The notes below the pieces were generated by a model. It was not told the DNA's origin. It did not search any database and saw only the letters and a program-made list of their open reading frames with translations. From Amphimedon queenslandica (Eukaryota > Porifera > Demospongiae > Haplosclerida > Niphatidae): a stretch of DNA of 64,000 nucleotides. Positions 61,176 to 64,000 of the stretch are shown piece after piece. Location: assembly GCF_000090795.2 (NCBI RefSeq), contig NW_003546253.1, positions 162,170 through 226,169 of the forward strand. Direction: 5' to 3'. Numbering within the stretch: position 1 is the first letter of the stretch; each line of letters opens with the position of its first letter. Both the position numbers and the translations under genes were made by a program.

Positions 61176-63823
61176 TTATTTTTGTGCAGATGGGGGAGAA
61201 GGAGCTGGTCTTTTGTGACCAGCTGGAACGGAATTTGATGTAGGAGCTGTAGGAGCAGGTCTCCTTGCAGCTGGAAGAGATTGTGGACCAACCTGGTTAT
61301 TGATGCGAGAAGGTCCTGATGACACTTGCTTATTGCTCATTGAAGCTGGTAAACTCTTAGGATCAGTGGTGGTACTTGGAGCATTGTTTCTTATAGGAGT
61401 AATGCTAGCAGTCTTTGGAACATTAGTCCTGCTACTAGCAGTTTTAGGAACACTGCCACTAACAGTCTTGGTAGCGCTGTTGCTACTAGCGGTTTTAGGA
61501 ACACTGCCACTAACAGTCTTGGTAGCGCTGTTGCTACTAGCAGTTTTAGGAACACTGTGACTAACAGTCTTGGTAGCACTGTTGCTACTAGCAGTTTTAG
61601 GAACACTGACAGTCTTGGTAGCACTGTTGCTACTAGCAGTTTTAGGAACACTGTGACTAACGGTCTTGGTAGCGCTGTTGCTACTAGCAGTTTTAGGAAC
61701 ACTGTGACTGTTGCTGCTAACAGTCTTGGGAACACTGTTGTTAATAGTAGTTTTAGGAGCACTGTGACTGTTGCTGCTAGCAGTCTTAGGGACACTGTGA
61801 CTGTTGCTGCTAGCAGTCTTGGGGACACTATTGTTAATAGTAGTTTTAGGAGCACTGTGACTGTTGCTGCTAGCAGTTTTAGGAACACTGTGACTGTTGC
61901 TGCTAACAGTCTTGGGGACACTATTGTTAATAGTAGTTTTAGGAGTACTGTGACTGTTGCTGCTAGCAGTCTTAGGGACACTGTGACTGTTGCTACTAAC
62001 AGTCTTGGGGCTACCATTAGTCTTAGTAGCATTGGAACTGTTGCTTGGTGGTGGTGAAGGTGGGTGATGAATATTAGTACGTGGTGAAGGCTTCTCTTCC
62101 TCATTGCGTTTGTATGAAACAACAGCATTACCATTATCTGCTTTCTTTATTTCAACTTTATCTTCAGCTGTTTTTCCATCTATTTCTTCATCCTTCTTTA
62201 GTTCTCTTTTTTCCTTTGTTTTTTCTTCTGATTTTCCTACTCCATTCTTTTCTCCAACAGCTGACTCAGTCTTTTTGTATGTACCTTTTTCTTCTTCTTC
62301 ATTATGTAGTTTTTCTGAAAAAGAGATAAAAGAAGAAAGAAAGAGAAAACAGTTACATTGGCATTGACGGATCTAGGGAGGTTCCATAGGTTCCATGGAA
62401 CCCCCCCCCTTTGGCAGAAGTTGTCTTTTTGCAGTTTCTTTGCAGCACTTTTCCTCCATTTTATTAATTAAAATTGATGAGCCACACCCAAATTTTAATT
62501 AAATTTAATGAGCCACACCCACTTAAGTGAAATGTTCAAATGGAACCCTTCTTTTAATTTTTCTGGATCCACCAGTGATTGGTATCATGATGTTACCACA
62601 TTGCCAAGAATGCTACCTTCCCTTGGCTTGATTTCAATATAAACAACAACATACAGCTAACCTAGTGGACTGCTCTTTCTTCGTTTTCTAAAGCAGACTA
62701 TTGATACTATTATAATAATGAACAAGAGTACTGAGATGATAATCACAGCGATAACAGTGATAATGGCCAGAAGTACTTCCAGTGAAAGTTTATTTAAAAA
62801 TGAACTTCCATTTTCATCAGAGCCACCAACAGTTGGTGTAGAGCTTGTAGCTATAGGGGACAATCATAAAAAACATGTCAATTCAAAAAAACTACATTTA
62901 GTACTTATATAGGTAATGTTGTGGTTATAATAGACTTGCATTGATGGTATAATAACTATACTCTTACTTCCAATAATGCTAGTAGATCTATCAATAGCTG
63001 TATTCGTATTACTTTCAATGACGACAGTGGATCTACTGATTGGTGTATTACTTTGAATGCTGCTAGTAGATCTAATGCTTGCTGTAGTCATAGTACTACT
63101 TTGAATGCTGATAGTAGAGCTTATAGTACTGGTAGGTAGTACTGTTACTATAAATAGTAGTGGCAGAATTACTATACAATGGTAGTAATCATGTACTCTA
63201 AAATAGTAATCCTAGTACAATATGTAGTAAAAGTAATCATGATTAGTGCTATAATAAATAGCAACAGTACTGCTAATAGTGAGTATACATGTATGTACAT
63301 ACCAGAAGTGCTGGAGGTAGTTGATCCAGTTGTTGTTCCAGGTGTACTGGTACCAGTTGATCCAGTTGTTGTTCCAGGGGTACTGGTACCAGTTGGATTC
63401 ATAGTATTACTAGCTGCAGTGGTAGGCTGTACTGTTGAGCTTGTAGGGCGTGCTTCAAGTACATTAATAAATAATTTGACTCCATCAGCACAGTCATTTC
63501 CTAAATAAGAATTGCACAATTATTGTGTATGTGTGCCTGTTTTTATTACCATAAGTGCTGTAAAAGTAATATCTCCTTCCAGTTTGATATACTCCAAAAT
63601 GGATGTAAGCGGAAAGTTGTGGGACACCTGCCTGACATTGACCTATAAATACAGCATGCACATTTAAACATGTTAAAAGTATGGGAATCATTATGTACCA
63701 ATAGAAGTTCCTGTAGATGCACATTGATTGTATGCTTGTTCAGAATCTGTACGAACAATATTGCTGAGCTCATTGGTGCAATTGAACCTTATAACATCAT
63801 TGATAAGAACATCGAAATGATTA
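61176..63823 (-). CDS. Ephrin-like single-pass membrane protein with Ser/Lys-Thr repeat tail (5' exon not resolved)
   Basis: Six exons found: 63823-63699, 63642-63550, 63500-63303, 63147-62968, 62850-62662 and 62314-61176; all phases agree (640 complete codons). The ectodomain begins NHFDVLINDVIRFNC and continues QAYNQCAS, then AYIHFGVYQTGRRYYFYSTYGNDCADGVKLFINVLE. Spacing and motifs match the ephrin/cupredoxin fold (VxINDYLDIxCP, FxLGFEFxPGxxYYYIS, CLKLKVxV). A Thr/Ser-rich mucin-like stalk follows, then a membrane helix (EVLLAIITVIAVIIISVLLF) and FRKRRK stop-transfer. The cytoplasmic tail is Lys/Glu-rich, then HHPPSPPPS, then many SVPKTASSNSHS/ATKTV repeats. An ephrin-B-like ligand is my best reading; another cupredoxin-like receptor is possible. 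The signal-peptide exon is probably at or beyond the right edge. The stop lies 158 bp from the GALNS stop, convergent. Confidence 0.72.
61391..62050 (-). repeat. Short tandem repeats encoding the SVPKTASSNS/ATKTV tail
   Basis: Repeats of about 45-60 bp (actgttgctgctaacagtcttggg variants) encode alternating SVPKTASSNSHS, STPKTTINNS and SATKTV blocks in the ephrin-like frame. Because units are multiples of three, other frames on both strands also stay open for long stretches. Confidence 0.85.
62362..62577. mobile_element. Putative MITE with CAnTGnnGGATCnAG inverted ends (ephrin-like gene intron)
   Basis: The left end CATTGACGGATCTAG and the right end (reverse complement CACTGGTGGATCCAG) match at 11 of 15 positions. 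A 5-bp direct repeat ATTGG flanks both sides (62357-62361 and 62578-62582). The interior has a C9 run and two copies of atgagccacaccca. It is non-coding; the superfamily was not determined. Confidence 0.55.
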
Positions 63824-64000
63824 CTGTAGGGAGAAAGGCGTTAGTTTACCCAAGTATATATAATCACAAGCATAACTATCCCAGAGAGGCTAAGCCCTAG
63901 CTAAGATGTGTGAGAATGCATGGTATAAATCAATATTGCTATCAGTGCCCGGATTTTCATGTCTTCCAGCCACACGTCTCATATTAACGGTATGTGCATG
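63824..64000. other. Right edge, probable intron of the ephrin-like gene; possible open 36-codon stretch
   Basis: On the minus strand, from base 64000, one frame is open for 36 codons (VNMRRVAGRHENPGTDSNI) before TAG. It has no donor of the phase needed to join exon 63823-63699, so I do not add it to the gene. The missing first exon may lie further right. Confidence 0.3.

Noticed and set aside
61391-62134. A 247-codon minus frame (LLVATVTV repeats) and a 166-codon plus frame over the SVPKT repeats
   Set aside because: Both stay open because the repeat units are multiples of three. The phase-consistent frame joined to the membrane-helix exon is the SVPKT frame.
63880-64000. Open 36-codon minus-strand stretch at the right edge as exon 1 of the ephrin-like gene
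   Set aside because: No donor of the required phase 2 is available before the stop, and it does not read as a signal peptide.

Overview
This is a eukaryotic, clearly animal, window. It is AT-rich, has short spliceosomal introns and very small intergenic spaces, and carries animal-restricted signalling genes: two TGF-beta family type I receptor kinases, a kinase-less receptor-like protein and an ephrin-like membrane protein. The compact, often head-to-head layout and simple receptor set suggest an early-branching animal, most likely a demosponge of the Amphimedon type. That assignment is inference. No gene looks bacterial or viral.

Left 37.6 kb (minus strand): one enormous gene. A 61-bp signal-peptide exon is followed by exons of 6.8 kb, 18.4 kb and at least 10.2 kb, the last running off the left edge. 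All splice phases agree, giving about 11,800 residues in the window. The product is essentially one Ig-like/SwmB-like unit of about 125-130 residues repeated about 91 times, with several Ser-Gly tracts. Two of its introns hold arrays of a 177-bp repeat that recurs in introns of unrelated genes in this window.

Middle (37.9-41.5 kb): a kelch-repeat protein (minus) lies head-to-head with a nine-exon ESCRT-III gene, CHMP2A (plus).

42.1-56.5 kb: a TGF-beta signalling neighbourhood. A TGF-beta/activin-like type I receptor (minus) and an ALK1/ALK2-like type I receptor (plus) start 385 bp apart, head-to-head. After a G3BP gene (plus; NTF2 domain plus RRM) comes a minus-strand gene encoding a receptor-like ectodomain, a transmembrane helix and a short tail without a kinase, resembling the decoy receptor BAMBI. 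Two signalling receptors and a potential antagonist therefore lie within about 14 kb.

Right end (56.8-64 kb): an eleven-exon lysosomal sulfatase (GALNS, plus), head-to-head with the BAMBI-like gene, then a convergent minus-strand gene encoding an ephrin-like ectodomain, a Ser/Thr-rich stalk, one transmembrane helix and a long tail of Ser-Val-Pro-Lys-Thr repeats. Its first exon was not resolved.

Exon models were built by hand from splice signals, reading-frame continuity and family resemblance. Every internal junction given is phase-consistent, but none is backed by transcript data.
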